64,000 nt of DNA, from assembly GCF_019097595.1 (NCBI RefSeq), contig NC_080710.1:2143280-2207279 (forward strand), written 5' to 3'. The translations under genes were made by a program, and so were the position numbers. A model generated the notes under the pieces. The model did not search any database. It saw only the letters and a list, made by a program, of their open reading frames with translations, and was not told where the DNA came from. Below, one piece after another: positions 1-11,639 of this stretch; position 1 is the stretch's first letter; each line of letters starts with the position of its first letter. This DNA is from Hemibagrus wyckioides (taxonomy: Eukaryota > Chordata > Actinopteri > Siluriformes > Bagridae).

Positions 1-2328
1 AATTCTGTTAGGGGTGGAGTTGTACAAAACTGGCTCCTCCCACTATTGTAAACATTGTACACATGGGCCTGAAAGGGGGTGGATTCATACCAAGCTCCAC
101 CTACTAACATTTTCATACAGTTGCTTCAGAGGAAGCATTTCTGCTTAGCATATCTTCTCATTTTATCTTATGACTTGCGAGCATGTTAGTAGGCGGGGCA
201 TGGAAGAGGCGGGGTTTATACCAACCTGCCCTCTATAAAGTTGCGTTTTGGTTTAAACTTACTTTCTATTCATTTTCTAATAACATCACGAGTGTTTTAT
301 TCTTCTTACTCCACAGCGATTTGACAACAATTTTTTTTATCCATTTATAGGCACATTTCAGCTAGTAGAAAAGAAATCTCTGGTACGAGGTGTTTGTGGT
401 TGATGTTCAGATCTCCAGCAGCCTGAAGCTTCCTCACAGTGATGTTTCTCTCTCTCTCTGAAGACAGAGGAGCGCTCGCTCACCACTCAGTCGGGGGTGG
501 AACAGCCTCCGGGGTGGAAAGATGCGCTCTCCTGCGAGTGCCTTAACGCTCTCATCTCTCACATCACCATGTCAGAGATGAAATATAGAGAGATTCAGGC
601 GACGGATCTGAAGGCTTCTGTGAGACTTTGGATGTTTCCGTGGCATGTGTGAGTCAGGGGTCAGGAGGTGCAGCACTGTCACTGGACTCATTCATATCTG
701 GATTTCTGTAAAGCCGCATTGTGATGATGTTCGTTAGCCAAACATCAATAGACCCTTTTTCATCTGACCTTTTTTGTGGGCGGAGCTTAAGTGGAGACAG
801 AAAGATTTCCCTGATCGCTTTACAAGCAGTAGTTATCAAGTTTTGTTAGTTTGTTTTTAAACAATGACTGGTCAAAATCCCCATTTATCTGACTATGTTA
901 GGTCACTCACTGTCCAGGACCATGCATGTTATTAAAAAAAATTAACTTTAACGGACGGAACCGGATTGGCCGGCCCGTACACACTCACTCACTGCATGGA
1001 CGACATGACAGGATGACCTCCGGTTGAGTGACCTGACATCTACACCTATCTGATAGATAAATCCAGCGCTTCTGGCAGCTGTAGAAAGGGAGATGACCCA
1101 AACAGTTTTCTTTGTTAGCATTAGCATTGTATGAGAAATGATTGAACTTCTTCCTCAATTTCTGATGAGGTGGACATGCATAAGACATATTTAAACATGT
1201 AAAGAAACCATAAAACACACCAACAAACAATAGTTTCTTTATCTCTAAGTATCTAAGTGTTTTGATGATCGTTTCAGTCCAGTCCGCTTGTTTTATTGCA
1301 TTTGACCACAGCTGTCGTGGGTTTTTTTTTGTCCAGCAGTGGCAGCAGGTATGTGATAAAACTTTAAATTGGAGCCTGTACTCCGTCCATTCTGTCACAC
1401 AACAACACAACAAGATGACTTTTGTGTTCCTCATGTAGCTGGGCTCTGTACTGGTTTTGTATTGGCCACCTCCAGTTTTCCCTTTGATTAGCCTCCAGCT
1501 AGCGCTGTGGCATCATTGTGACGTCGGGATTAAAAGGGTCTATAACATGGAATTGATCTGGACACTAACAGGTTCTTAAAACCCTGATCAGGTTCCTGCA
1601 GAAGAGAAACCAAAGAACCCTGAAGGTTTATAACTTTTTAAGGAAAAAAAAAACTCCTGTTGAAATTTGTACGTTTTAAATATTCATGATTAGATATTAG
1701 AGCCACCTGAGAGACGCAGCGTCATTAAGAAGGAAATGTTCTGAAAGCCCGAGAGCCACTTCTCTGTTTCTCCTGGCTGACACGTGAGTACCGTCACCTC
1801 CTCGTCACAGCTGCACGTGTGAATTTTTAATTACAGCATTAAATATTCAAAAAGCACCCGAGACGATTAAAGAGGGAAGAAAATGGGATGTAACGGCTCG
1901 GATAAAATCCAGTCATGCCGGGGTTAAGCAGCGTGTTAAAAACTCCTCCATCTTTTACACGTCTAGGATTTTTTATTTTTAATATCAAACCTCGGATTAT
2001 TCCTGACCATGTAGAATTAACGCGTTACAATTAATCCAGAACAATAAATTCTTTAATGAGATATTAAAACAGTCCAGAATATTCCAGAATCATCAACCAT
2101 CTATGAATATTCAAGATTCAAGATCTGCATGATTATGCAAATTACGGAAGCCCAAACAGCACTTCCTTTGCGAGTGGTTGGTTTGTTTCTCATTTACATT
2201 ACACAAGAGTTTTTATTTTTGTAGCCAAACCTGCCAAAATGTGAAGTAACCATGGCAACCGCTGTATCATTTATCACTAAAGTTAGGCAGCCATGTTAGC
2301 TAGCTTGATTTCCAGAGTTGTAGTGACA
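1..2328. other. Intergenic, far upstream flank of sox4; no gene seen
   Basis: Mostly single-copy, AT-rich sequence with no ORF that resembles a protein family. About 1690-1900 is more complex than its surroundings and carries homeodomain-like TTAATTA-type cores. An octamer motif ATGCAAAT lies at 2135-2142. These are ordinary short motifs and may be chance. The minus-strand ORF at 985-1434 has no recognisable domain. Confidence 0.5.
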
Positions 2329-3162
2329 GCCCCACCCCCTAAATGAGATCACATGTGGCTCCATCCCCAAAATGAGCACATGCATAGCGCTGCCCCCTAA
2401 ATGAGCTCATATGTAGCCCTGCCCCCTAAATGAGCTCATGGTAGCCCTGCCCCTAAATTGGTTCATACGTAGCCCCATCCCCTAAATGAGCTCATACATA
2501 GCCCCGCCCATCTAAATGAGCTTATACATAGCTCCATCCCCTAAATAAACTCAAACAAAGCCCTGCCCCCTAAATGAGCTCATATGTAGCCCCACCCCCA
2601 AAATGAGCTCATACGTAGCTTGACCCCATAATAACCTTATATGAAGCTCTTACCCCTAAATAAGCTCATACGTAGCCCCGTCCCCTAAATAAGCTCATAC
2701 GTAGTCCCGTCCCCTAAATAAGCTCATACGTAGCTCCACCCCATAAATAAGCTCATACGTAGTCCCGTCCCCTAAATAAGCTCATACGTAGTCCCGTCCC
2801 CTAAATAAGCTCATACGTAGTCCCGTCCCCTAAATAAGCTCATACGTAGTCCCGTCCCCTAAATAAGCTCATACGTAGCTCCGTCCCCTAAATAAGCTCA
2901 TACGTAGCTCCGTCCCCTAAATAAGCTCATACGTAGCTCCGTCCCCTAAATAAGCTCATACGTAGCCCCGTCCCCTAAATAAGCTCATACGTAGCCCCGT
3001 CCCCTAAATAAGCTCATACGTAGTCCCGTCCCCTAAATAAGCTCATACGTAGTCCCGTCCCCTAAATAAGCTCATACATAGCTCCACCCCATAAATGAGC
3101 TCATACGTAGCCCGGCCCCTAAATAAACTCATATGTAGCCAGCCCCTTAAACAAGCTCTTAC
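2329..3162. repeat. 29-bp minisatellite, ~29 copies
   Basis: Tandem array with a 29-bp period; successive TCCCGTCCCC cores start at 2763 and 2792. Each unit has a C-rich half and an AATAAGCTCATACGTAG half. Copies from about 2660 to 3070 are nearly identical. Copies at the two edges (2329-2650 and 3090-3162) differ by several substitutions and small indels. That pattern is expected of an array homogenised by unequal exchange in its middle. No coding capacity is evident. Confidence 0.95.
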
Positions 3163-3737
3163 AAAATGAACAGATGGATTTCGTAACTTTCATGACTTGT
3201 TTTAAAAACGGCAATAATGTTGATTTAAGTGGTATAGTAATGAGAAGGATTCTGCCGTTTGGTATCAGCGAGCGTGTCAAAAGTCGCTATATTTTACATC
3301 GGTTTCATAACGAGACATGAAAGACACTAATTGGAAAGTGCAGTGTGAGTGATTTAACTCTACACAGGACCTTAATGAGTGAGTGAGAGAGAGAGAGAGA
3401 TCCTGTGAATTTACAGACTCATGAAGATGTGGAGGTTATTCGACTGTGTGCAAAGTGACACAAGTGCAGCAATTACTGAGGACTAACCGCTGTTTCTGCT
3501 CTATGGCTAATTAATCAGAAACCAGGGTGGAGGCAGTCTTCAGCTCTCTAATCAACCAAGCGCATAAACACAGAGTGCAGATATTTACTGCCTTAAAAAC
3601 ACATGTTTATGTGTAGTGCAGTCTCCAGCGCTGTGTTCACTCAAATAACGAGCTGTTTATCAAAAAAAAGTCATTACTTTGAGCTTTTTATCCATTTATA
3701 GCTGTGTTTGTTTAAAGTGGAAACTCTGAAAGCTTCA
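3163..3737. other. Intergenic; candidate conserved non-coding block ~3470-3620
   Basis: No gene is seen. A short GA run sits at 3387-3400. The stretch 3470-3620 is of higher complexity and contains TAATTAAT and TAATCA homeodomain-type cores, so it could be a regulatory element. That is inference from composition only. Confidence 0.3.
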
Positions 3738-3945
3738 CTGCTGACACTGGAGACTCCTTCCAGCGAGATACAGAAAACAAACCTCACCATGGCAACACCC
3801 TTTTTTTTTTGGGAATGAGCTGTTACTATGGAAACGATAACCTATCAGAACAAGTGCATTAATGTATATAAAGCTGTGATATGCAGCTGCACTATTATAT
3901 TATAGAAAACTAATCAAAACCTGGCAGCCAATCAGAATCCAGCCC
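3738..3945. repeat. Dispersed repeat copy, family with two other copies in this window
   Basis: Contains CACTGGAGACTCCTTCCA (3745-3762), found identically at 40694-40711. It also has GTTACTATGGAAACGATAAC (3822-3841) followed by AGAACAAGTGCA, closely matched at 47226-47262. The copy ends near CAGCCAATCAGAATCCAG. I recall similar text from other fish sequences, but I cannot name the family. The three copies are separated by tens of kilobases, so this is a dispersed rather than tandem repeat. Confidence 0.65.
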
Positions 3946-4888
3946 TCAGTTCAAAGCACAAACATCAGTTTATTCGTCTAACATCATTTCTGGAAAATGA
4001 TACGCAGACAGTTTCCTTTTTGCTTTTTTTGATGTACAGAATTTCTTGGATTTTCATTCATGAGCTCGAGTGACGTTTCCAAGATAGTCAAGGGATTTAG
4101 GGCCCTGGGGGATCCGGCAGCTTCAAATTTGTAACTCGTACATAAAGCTTTAAATTTGCGTACTTCACCACGTTGAAATGAACTCGTTAATAAAAACAGC
4201 ATGGTGTTCATTCTGTTTACGAGAAAAAAAAAACAACCTTTGATTGGATATCGTTCTGAGCTAAAAAAATTCACCCTTTAATGGCGCGGGGTCATACAGA
4301 CGGGAAATGAAACTGCATTAGCGAACGTTCAGTGAAAATAATTAGTCCTGGCACCTCGCACTCTGCAAATGGAATTCATGAATAGTTTATTTACGGCGGT
4401 AACGAACTGCACGCAACAAAACCGCTTCATTTGTGCCAGGCGATTTCGGAGGTCAGGGCCGGGGACAGAAAAAGGTGCAAATCGCCTTCCACAGCAGCCA
4501 ATTTGTGGCCTGTCCTGCTGTCCTGTGTGCTTCGTGCTTCTCTTACACCGAGTCCCACACAACAAACTGTTATACAAATCAAATCACAAAAAAAACACAT
4601 AATTCCTTTCTCAGTTGCGTCTGTGGGCTAGCTTTAATCAGGAGATGGCTAATCAGTTCCTCCTCAGAGCTGCTCAGTGTTTTGACAAAAAAAATCTTAA
4701 CTTCTCCATCACAAAACAGTAGATTTTGGTTTTTATTTTGTTTTTATGTATGACGTTTACTCAGGAGAGAAATTAGCATACAGTATGGTCGATGATCTTT
4801 TTTTAACAGAGAACACACAGTTACTTCATGGAGAAACCTTTGTTGACTTGCTACATTAGGAAGCTGTTTGTTTTGTTTAGCTAGCAAA
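3946..4888. other. Intergenic; candidate regulatory block ~4280-4560
   Basis: No recognisable protein. From about 4280 to 4560 the sequence is complex, of moderate GC, and carries AATAATTAG and several near-palindromic cores, unlike the AT-rich flanks. Short overlapping ORFs on both strands here (4329-4577 minus, 4369-4602 plus) have no domain and look accidental. A developmental enhancer of sox4 is a reasonable but untested guess. Confidence 0.3.
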
Positions 4889-4993
4889 CTAGTGTAATGG
4901 AGGCCAGCGGTAGGTGTCACCTCCCATGCCAGAGACCCGGATTCGAGACCCACTTGGAGCGGATGTGAGTAGGACCCGCGGGGGTTACACTAG
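4889..4993 (+). repeat. tRNA-derived SINE-like fragment with 9-bp terminal inverted repeats
   Basis: An RNA polymerase III B-box-like sequence GGATTCGAGACCC is at 4939-4951 and an A-box-like GGCCAGCGGTAGG precedes it by about 35 bp, the spacing expected of a tRNA-derived SINE head. The copy is bounded by CTAGTGTAA (4889-4897) and its exact reverse complement TTACACTAG (4985-4993). It does not fold as a complete tRNA, so it is not called a tRNA gene. No SINE tail or clear target-site duplication was found. Confidence 0.5.
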
Positions 4994-5384
4994 CGAAGCA
5001 TATCTTATTATATTAGCCTTTAGCTACTAGTTTTCAGCCTCAGTTACACATCCAGGCGACCAAAGCTGGACAGTGAACAGATGGAAAGTTAACTGATTCA
5101 TCATCGGTCAGTTTTGATGCTAAATCTATTGGTTTAAAAAATGAAAATCTAAAAAAAATCTAATGAAAAAACGTGACTCGTATACGTAACTATTGTGAGA
5201 ATGAATATGATTTGCTGGAATCCAAAACGTACGTGTGTGTGTGTGGTGTTTTTATCCCATTTTCCAGAAGCTTCTAAGCTAGAAACCAGGTTTAAACCAG
5301 AGGAACTTGCAAGAGATCTTTATCCTGGACCTTGAACCTGGCTTCTGCTCCACACTGTGTGGTATTAGGGTGATGGGTGATTTA
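4994..5384. other. Intergenic, no feature seen
   Basis: AT-rich single-copy-looking sequence with a short GT run near 5233-5246. Nothing resembling an exon or RNA gene was found. Confidence 0.4.
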
Positions 5385-5602
5385 TTTATTTTTTTTATTG
5401 TTATAATTTATTTTTATTTATTATTATAATTTATTTTTATTTATTGGTATAATTTATTTTTATTTATTATTATAATGTATTTTAATTTATTGTTATAATT
5501 TATTTTTACATTTAATTTAATTTTATTTTTTAAGTAGAGCATACTGACTTAAGATTTTTTAATATTTTATTTTATTTTATTTTATTTTATTTTATTTTAT
5601 CT
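5385..5602. repeat. AT-rich low-complexity tract with (TTTTA)n
   Basis: Imperfect repeats of TTATTTTTATTTATTATTATAA give way to a TTTTA pentamer run at about 5560-5600. The tract is probably slippage-derived, with no coding content. Confidence 0.85.
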
Positions 5603-5922
5603 TAAGGAGCGCAAACTGACGTTTAATAAGATCCAATCACAAATTCAGAAGCAAAGCCAATTTCGAAATCTCCTCCTCTTTATTCGTCTGGTTTCCTTCA
5701 TCTCTGTTTGCGCAGCCGAGTGTTGTGGCAGTCACACTAGGGGTTGCGCGCAGACAGAAAGACGTTGTCGTTTCCCGCGACAGTGTGTGGAGGTGTTTAC
5801 TAGCTGAAAGGAGGAACTGAGAAAATCAATTACAGTAAAATACAGCAGAGCAGACGCACTTCCGCAGTTTCCATTAAAGAGAGCTCAACTGATCTGATCT
5901 GGAAATATAAAGATGTAACTTT

Positions 5923-5969
<47 letters not shown>

Positions 5970-6513
5970 GCACACACTCTAATATCATGTCTTTTCCACG
6001 TTCGCTTCATAAAACATGACACCTGTGTGATTATCACTTCAGTCAAACGTGTGTGTGTGTGTTACTACTGAGAGGTTTCCTGGACCTGCTCTGTGAATGG
6101 AGAACCGAAGCAGCTATAAATACACTGTGCAGGAAGCTGAGAGCTCGTCCTGTTGTCACATCTTCACACGTGTACACGCCCCGGACAGAGATCTCACTGC
6201 ACACTGAGCAACAACAACAGGACACATGTCTCGAGAGGAACCTCGGCTTTGTTTTTTTCTGTCTGTCTTGAGACTTTCGTTTTCCTGTTGTGGCGTTTCA
6301 CCAGAAAAATGATGAACACCCACGAGGAGGTTTGAAAAGGTTTTTATGTTTTAGTCGCGCTCGTGTTTCAGATTATTTCCCAACAGTTTCCTAAAATGAA
6401 ATGCAAAAAAAACTCATGCTGGGTATGTGCACTTGGTGTCTGACCTTTGACCTTTACCTCATTTCTGTGTTATTATCTGTAGCTATAGAAGATAGCATGA
6501 AATAAAACAGACA
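5603..6513. other. Intergenic with (CA)n microsatellite 5925-5977
   Basis: Complex sequence from 5640 to 5900, then a CA microsatellite at 5925-5977 with a short CGCG interruption. Small ORFs on both strands at 6043-6335 have no recognisable domain and overlap one another antisense. No gene is supported. Confidence 0.45.
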
Positions 6514-7385
6514 ACAAAGGACTACTACACCCATAATGTCTGCCTAAAAGGACTACTACACCCATAATGTCTGCCTAAAAGGACTACTACACCCATAATG
6601 TCTGCCTAAAAGGACTACTACACCCATAATGTCTGCCTAAAAGGACTACTACACCCATAATGTCTGCCTAAAAGGACTACTACACCCTTAATGTCTGCCT
6701 AAAAGGACTACTACACCCATAATGTCTGCCTAAAAGGACTACTACACCCTTAATGTGTGCCTAAAAGGACTACTACACCCATAATGTCTGCCTAAAAGGA
6801 CTACTACACCCATAATGTCTGCCTAAAAGGACTACTACACCCATAATGTCCGCCTAAAAGGACTACTACACCCATAATGTCTGCCTAAAAGGACTACTAC
6901 ACCCATAATGTCTGCCTAAAAGGACTACTACACCCTTAATGTGTGCCTAAAAGGACTACTACACCCATAATGTCTGCCTAAAAGGACTACTACACCCATA
7001 ATGTCTGCCTAAAAGGACTACTACACCCTTAATGCCTGCCAACAATGGCTTCTACACCCTATAACATCTGTGTATAGGAGACCTACACCCTCAATATCTG
7101 CCTACAAGGACTACTACACCCTTAACCTGTGCTTACAAAGAGACCTTCACCCATACCATGAAGTCCTAGCCCCAGAATATGTACCTGTAAAGAATCCTGC
7201 TCTTAATAACTACTTACCAGGCATCTTTACCCCTTACAGTCTGCTTATGATGAGTATCCAAGCCTTCTTAGTTCTTTAATGCTTGCTAGAGTCTTCCTGT
7301 AAGCATCCTGACTACAAGGAGTCCTGTATTCCTAACGTCTGCCCACAAGGAGCCCTCGACCATTAAAGTCTGCCTGTTAGGAAAA
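6514..7385. repeat. 31-bp minisatellite with decayed right shoulder
   Basis: Units containing AAAAGGACTACTACACCC recur every 31 bp (starts at 6546 and 6577, for example). About 17 near-identical copies run from 6514 to 7040, then increasingly mutated copies to about 7385. Recurrent variants (CCCTTAATG against CCCATAATG, TGTGTGCC against TGTCTGCC) appear at intervals, suggesting past block duplications. Copies abut with no unique spacers, so this is not a CRISPR-type array. The + strand ORF at 7070-7279 lies in decayed copies. Confidence 0.95.
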
Positions 7386-7763
7386 ATTCATTTTTAATAA
7401 TATTCAGAGTTTTTTCCCCGGCTGAAGTTTCCCTTTAAACTTGCGGCTGGATGAAGTTTTTCAGTAAATGATCAGGCGCTGGGCAGAACAGATAAATTCC
7501 CAGACACTCATTCCTTATTTTTTTTCTTGGCTGGCTAAAGGCCGCTATCTCTCACTGGCAGAGACGAGATGCAATCACACGCAGCCTGGCGCTTGCACTC
7601 GTACCTGGGTGTCGGCTTATTTCATCATGTTGCCTCGGCTGTGCAAATGACGAGGGTTTTATTCCGCCTCGCCAGTTGCTATGCGACTGTCAAAAAAGTA
7701 ATTTTCAGCTAGCAAAGGCTTGGAGTTGAACTGGAAAACATCTGTCTGCTTTATTATTAATAG

Positions 7764-7765
<2 letters not shown>
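7386..7765. other. Candidate conserved non-coding element
   Basis: A complex, repeat-free block at about 7430-7690 between a minisatellite and microsatellites. It contains TGACGAGG-, TGCAAATGA- and CAATCACACG-like motifs and lacks a credible coding frame. It is called a candidate regulatory element on composition only. Confidence 0.3.
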
Positions 7766-7799
<34 letters not shown>

Positions 7800-7908
7800 C
7801 TTGTCAATTTGGATTGATGCCAACAGTTATTTTTTTTTTTTTATTTGCGAAAAGTTCAAGGTTACATGTGCCAGGAAAAGAAGTAATTATCCCTTTGCTT
7901 AAATGATG

Positions 7909-7940
<32 letters not shown>
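7766..7940. repeat. (CT)n and (TC)n(AC)n microsatellites
   Basis: A pure CT run lies at 7766-7795 and a compound TC then AC run at 7909-7940. They are separated by unique AT-rich sequence with a T12 run. Confidence 0.9.
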
Positions 7941-7941
<1 letters not shown>

Positions 7942-8579
7942 AATTTTAAACATGTTTAATGATGGAATTGGTTCAGTGGCTGCATCTCAAATCTCACACT
8001 AATGCACTAAACACTGCCACAGCAGCTCAAGGCTACACTCCTGGTGACTGAAGTTCACTAGATTGTGGTTTAGGACGAAGCCACTGCCTCTTACTGTACA
8101 TCCCAACAGCAGGAATATTATTACTCTGTGTAAAAACTCAGCCTGTTATTCTGTAGTACTGTATGAGTGAGTAAAGGGGCGTGGCCACAAGTCTGGGTTC
8201 AATTTAAAAAATTACAATTAAAAATTAGATTTTTAAATTAAATATAAACATATCAATAATTTCTACATATACAATATATACAATATTTTTGTAATTTATT
8301 TTTTACAATAGTTGATAATAAAAAGGTTGTTTTTTGTATAGTTTTAATAATAATATTTATTTAAGTTTGCTTTTTATTACTTGAAAAACTAAAATATGAG
8401 CAAATAATATCATAAATAATATATTTTGAAAAATAATACATAATATCTAAATATATATAAATAATATATTTTTAAAAATCATTTTTTACTTTTTTGTTGA
8501 TGAAAATGTAGTTTATTATTGTAGCTATTTTTTTCACCTAAACATCAACAAGCCAACATTTAAAAATAATATTTTTCTC

Positions 8580-8611
<32 letters not shown>

Positions 8612-8846
8612 TATTTTTTGTTGTTGTTTTTGTTTTGGATTTTTTAAAATAAAATTTCCATCTCCAGCTAAGTTCATTTATTAATAAATCCAATTTAAAA
8701 TAAAAAAGAAATAACTAACAAGCATAAATAAATATTTTCGCTGTATAATATACACAAATATTTTTTTAAACATTAAAATATATATTTTTTCTAAATGAAT
8801 GAATGCTTGTATGTTTTAGTGAGCTGTTAGGTTTTATTTCTGATAT
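7941..8846. other. AT-rich intergenic DNA with (CTTT)n at 8579-8612
   Basis: After a short complex part (7960-8190) the sequence is extremely AT-rich, with many TAAATAATAT-like runs and a CTTT tetranucleotide run at 8579-8612. No gene is seen. Confidence 0.6.
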
Positions 8847-9200
8847 TTGATTAGGATTATTGAAGAGCAAGTTGAAGGAATCGGCACTTTCGCAGCTCAG
8901 AAGCTTCATCCAGTCAGATGTAAATCCGGTTCCCGTGAGATCCAGGCGGCGAGATGCAGCAGCTTTGTATTAGTGAGACGTTGGGGTAACATGAGCACAG
9001 ACGAGAATCAAGTGGCACTCGGTGATAAGTGTCTGAGTCTCAGATTAGAACTGAACAATTTCCTTATGAATATATTAACATTAACATTTCATGAGCTGAA
9101 GCAGGCGGCGGCACAACCTCCGCATAAATAACCTGATGGATTATTAACCACGGCCTGGCAGGAAGCTGCCCTCCACACCGGGAGCCGTGTGTGTGTGTGT
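8847..9200. other. Candidate conserved non-coding element
   Basis: A complex block embedded in AT-rich DNA, about 8860-9180. A 94-codon + strand ORF (8847-9131) covers most of it, but the predicted peptide shows no domain and no splice context. The block includes ATATTAACATTAAC and TTCATGAGC motifs. Enhancer identity is inference only. Confidence 0.3.
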
Positions 9201-9984
9201 CTATAAAAGATGATCACTTCAGAAAACACATCTTCATTCACATGTGCTGAGGTTCAGTAAACACTCTCGAGTGGGTTACGACTAGCAAAGAAAATCAAAT
9301 GCAAACACCTTCAGCGCTTTTAATGAAGACGTCTGAGTTCCCGGAAGCTTCACTTGTAGAAAATTCAACACTGATCCTCAGATGTTTTAGCTTTCCGTTT
9401 CTTTCTCTTTTTACATTTTATCCTCAGACCCAACAGAGGTTATGATAATTTCATCAATCATCAAATAAACACATTAGGAATTAGAGGGATTGTTGTTTGT
9501 GTGTGTGTGTGTGTTTTTAATATAAACACACACGTCATCACTTCTGGTTTCCTGTTGGTAAATAAGGAGTCATCGGAGTGAACGTGAACACATGAGCCGT
9601 CATCCTTTAACCAGCTGCAGGTTTCTTTTCCTCTGCTGCACAGTGGGAGTCTAGCCAGTCTCAGGGTGTTGAGTAGAGCAGACGCAGACGTATTTCAGGA
9701 TAATCTCAGCGTTGCACCAGACCCTGATGAGAGGAGAAGACAGGAAGTGACTCCTAACAGCATGTGGCAGTTAAAAGCGTCACCTTGAGAAGTTCTGGAA
9801 AAGTCCGGGTTTGCCAACAAAATCCAGACATCCAGTTGAAACGCTTGCGGCTCTGTCGGGGACGAGGCCTCGGTCATCTGCGATCTGATTTCCGCCTGTC
9901 AGATCCATCAGATCTCCTACCTTCCATCTACACTGAGCAGACGAGGTGGAGGAGAGTTCAGAGTTCAGACTGTTGCTTTAACAC
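9201..9984. other. Intergenic; GT/AC hairpin-prone run 9497-9533
   Basis: A GT run at 9497-9513 is followed after a short AT spacer by an ACACAC tract (9524-9533), a potential small hairpin. Overlapping short ORFs at 9695-10039 on both strands show no family resemblance. No gene is supported. Confidence 0.45.
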
Positions 9985-10237
9985 CCTCTTGCCTCGAACA
10001 CTACTCTCTCTCACTACCCTCACGCACTTTTCTTTTTAACTACTCTCTCACTACCCTCGCCCACTACAGTCTCTCACTTCTCTCGGACACTACTCTTGCT
10101 CAATTCACTCGCACACTACTTCTCTCACTACTCTCGCACTACCCTAGCTAGCTCACTACTCTCTCACTTCTCTCACTACCCTCTCTCACTACTCTCTCTG
10201 CTGTCTGGAGCGAGTCCAGCTTCTTGGGCCTCGGCTT

Positions 10238-10268
<31 letters not shown>

Positions 10269-10276
10269 CACACACT
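9985..10276. repeat. CT-rich imperfect repeat followed by (CA)n
   Basis: Degenerate CTCACTACTCTC-type text runs from about 9985 to 10200. A CA microsatellite follows at 10238-10275. The ORF at 10096-10284 is a translation of this low-complexity DNA. Confidence 0.85.
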
Positions 10277-10690
10277 TTAGCTGATGATTTAAATCGTTAT
10301 TAGCTGCACAGAGAGATGAACATCTGCAGTGCACGCTGATGGAAATCGCTTTCGGAAATTAAGCGCCGCTTATGGAATCAAAAGCAGAAGGCTGAAATGG
10401 ATATGAGCCAATAATTGAACACAGTGGAGTATCATTAGTGCACAGAGAGAGAAAGAGAAAGAGAGCACAGAGTAAATTTTACTATTTAACAAGAACATAA
10501 ATTGAATTATAATCATCATAACAAAGCACAGGGTATTAGCCAGAGTCACAAGAATAGAATTTTTATCAGTGATTATAGACAGAATGAAATATATAAGAAC
10601 ATTGTGTAGAATAATCGCATCGCTCATCCGGATATCGAAGAATTTAGCGCAGGTGTGCAAAGCTAGCCAGAATCAGACTTTTAATGACTA
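10277..10690. other. Candidate conserved non-coding element
   Basis: Complex sequence with several homeodomain/SOX-like cores (AATTAAGCG, CCAATAATTGAAC, AACATAAATTGAATTATAAT) and no low complexity apart from a short GA run at 10440-10466. A minus ORF (10370-10660) has a leucine-rich, unremarkable translation and is not called. This is one of the better candidates for a sox4 regulatory element, but that is inference. Confidence 0.35.
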
Positions 10691-11639
10691 GCTAGCTTTA
10701 ATGTCTTCAAGCAAAAAACATTTCCACAAGGTTTCACAGTCCCTCTGGGGAAAAACCATTCATCTTTCAAGAAGTAAACATCTCTAATCCCAAGCTCTTC
10801 CGTCACTAATCAGATGTCTTCATGCATGATCAGACTGTCCTCCCTTCATTTGAATGCTGATGTTGTTAACTTTGCTTCTGTGTTCCGAACAAACTTCAAC
10901 AAATCTAGTGAAGAATGTTTTCTGAACATTAGTGTCAGGTTATTAGCCTTTAACATCTAAAGATGGTCATTTTGGTTACACAGAACAAGGTTTATAGAAT
11001 TTGTCTTTGTTTGTTTGTGGTATTTGTTTTTTCATTTTTTCCAAAAAGTCTAAACAAAATTGCATTCACATCCAAACAGAACATACAACAACTGTACAAC
11101 AAACCAATGACTATTGTTCTAAAATTATAATATAACAAAAGATGTAATTAAATATTTATTATTCTGTAATTAGATGCAGATTTTGGCTTTTGAGTTTGTC
11201 TCATTTAAGATTTTACAACAGATTTGGATGTTTTTGGCTTATTAGCGTTTTCCCTCTTGAGAGAAAGACTCAAAAGTCTAAATGTCTTAAAGTTTCGCTC
11301 AGATGCGGAGCCAGTACTCATATCTTTTTATTTACAACTTAATGAGTATCAATCAGAACTAAACTGTCTTCACCCCACTGTCTTGTATTAGACCAGATAA
11401 CTCATGAAATCTCGTTTGTGATCTGATCTCGACAGTGATGGTTAATAACCAGGTTAAGAGACACGACAGAATCAGCGATAAATATTTAATTAATAATATG
11501 ACAATAATTACAATCAACAGCCCATAACTTAAATGCTATAAATATAATGTGTGAAGATATAAATGTATATCTTTATAAAAGTATGATGTAATATAACATA
11601 ATTTATATAAATATTTAAAAGTATATAAGCGCCAGAGAC
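10691..11639. other. Intergenic, AT-rich; no feature seen
   Basis: Single-copy-looking AT-rich DNA. No ORF above 60 codons, no repeat period and no RNA-gene signature recognised. Confidence 0.45.

Noticed and set aside
985..1434. 149-codon minus-strand ORF
   Set aside because: No domain, no splice or promoter support, and AT-rich single-copy context; length is compatible with chance.
4889..4993. tRNA gene
   Set aside because: A and B boxes are present but no complete cloverleaf or acceptor pairing; better read as a tRNA-derived mobile fragment.
6514..7040. Regular repeats that look like a CRISPR array
   Set aside because: Units abut directly with no unique spacers, and the context is a vertebrate genome; it is a minisatellite.
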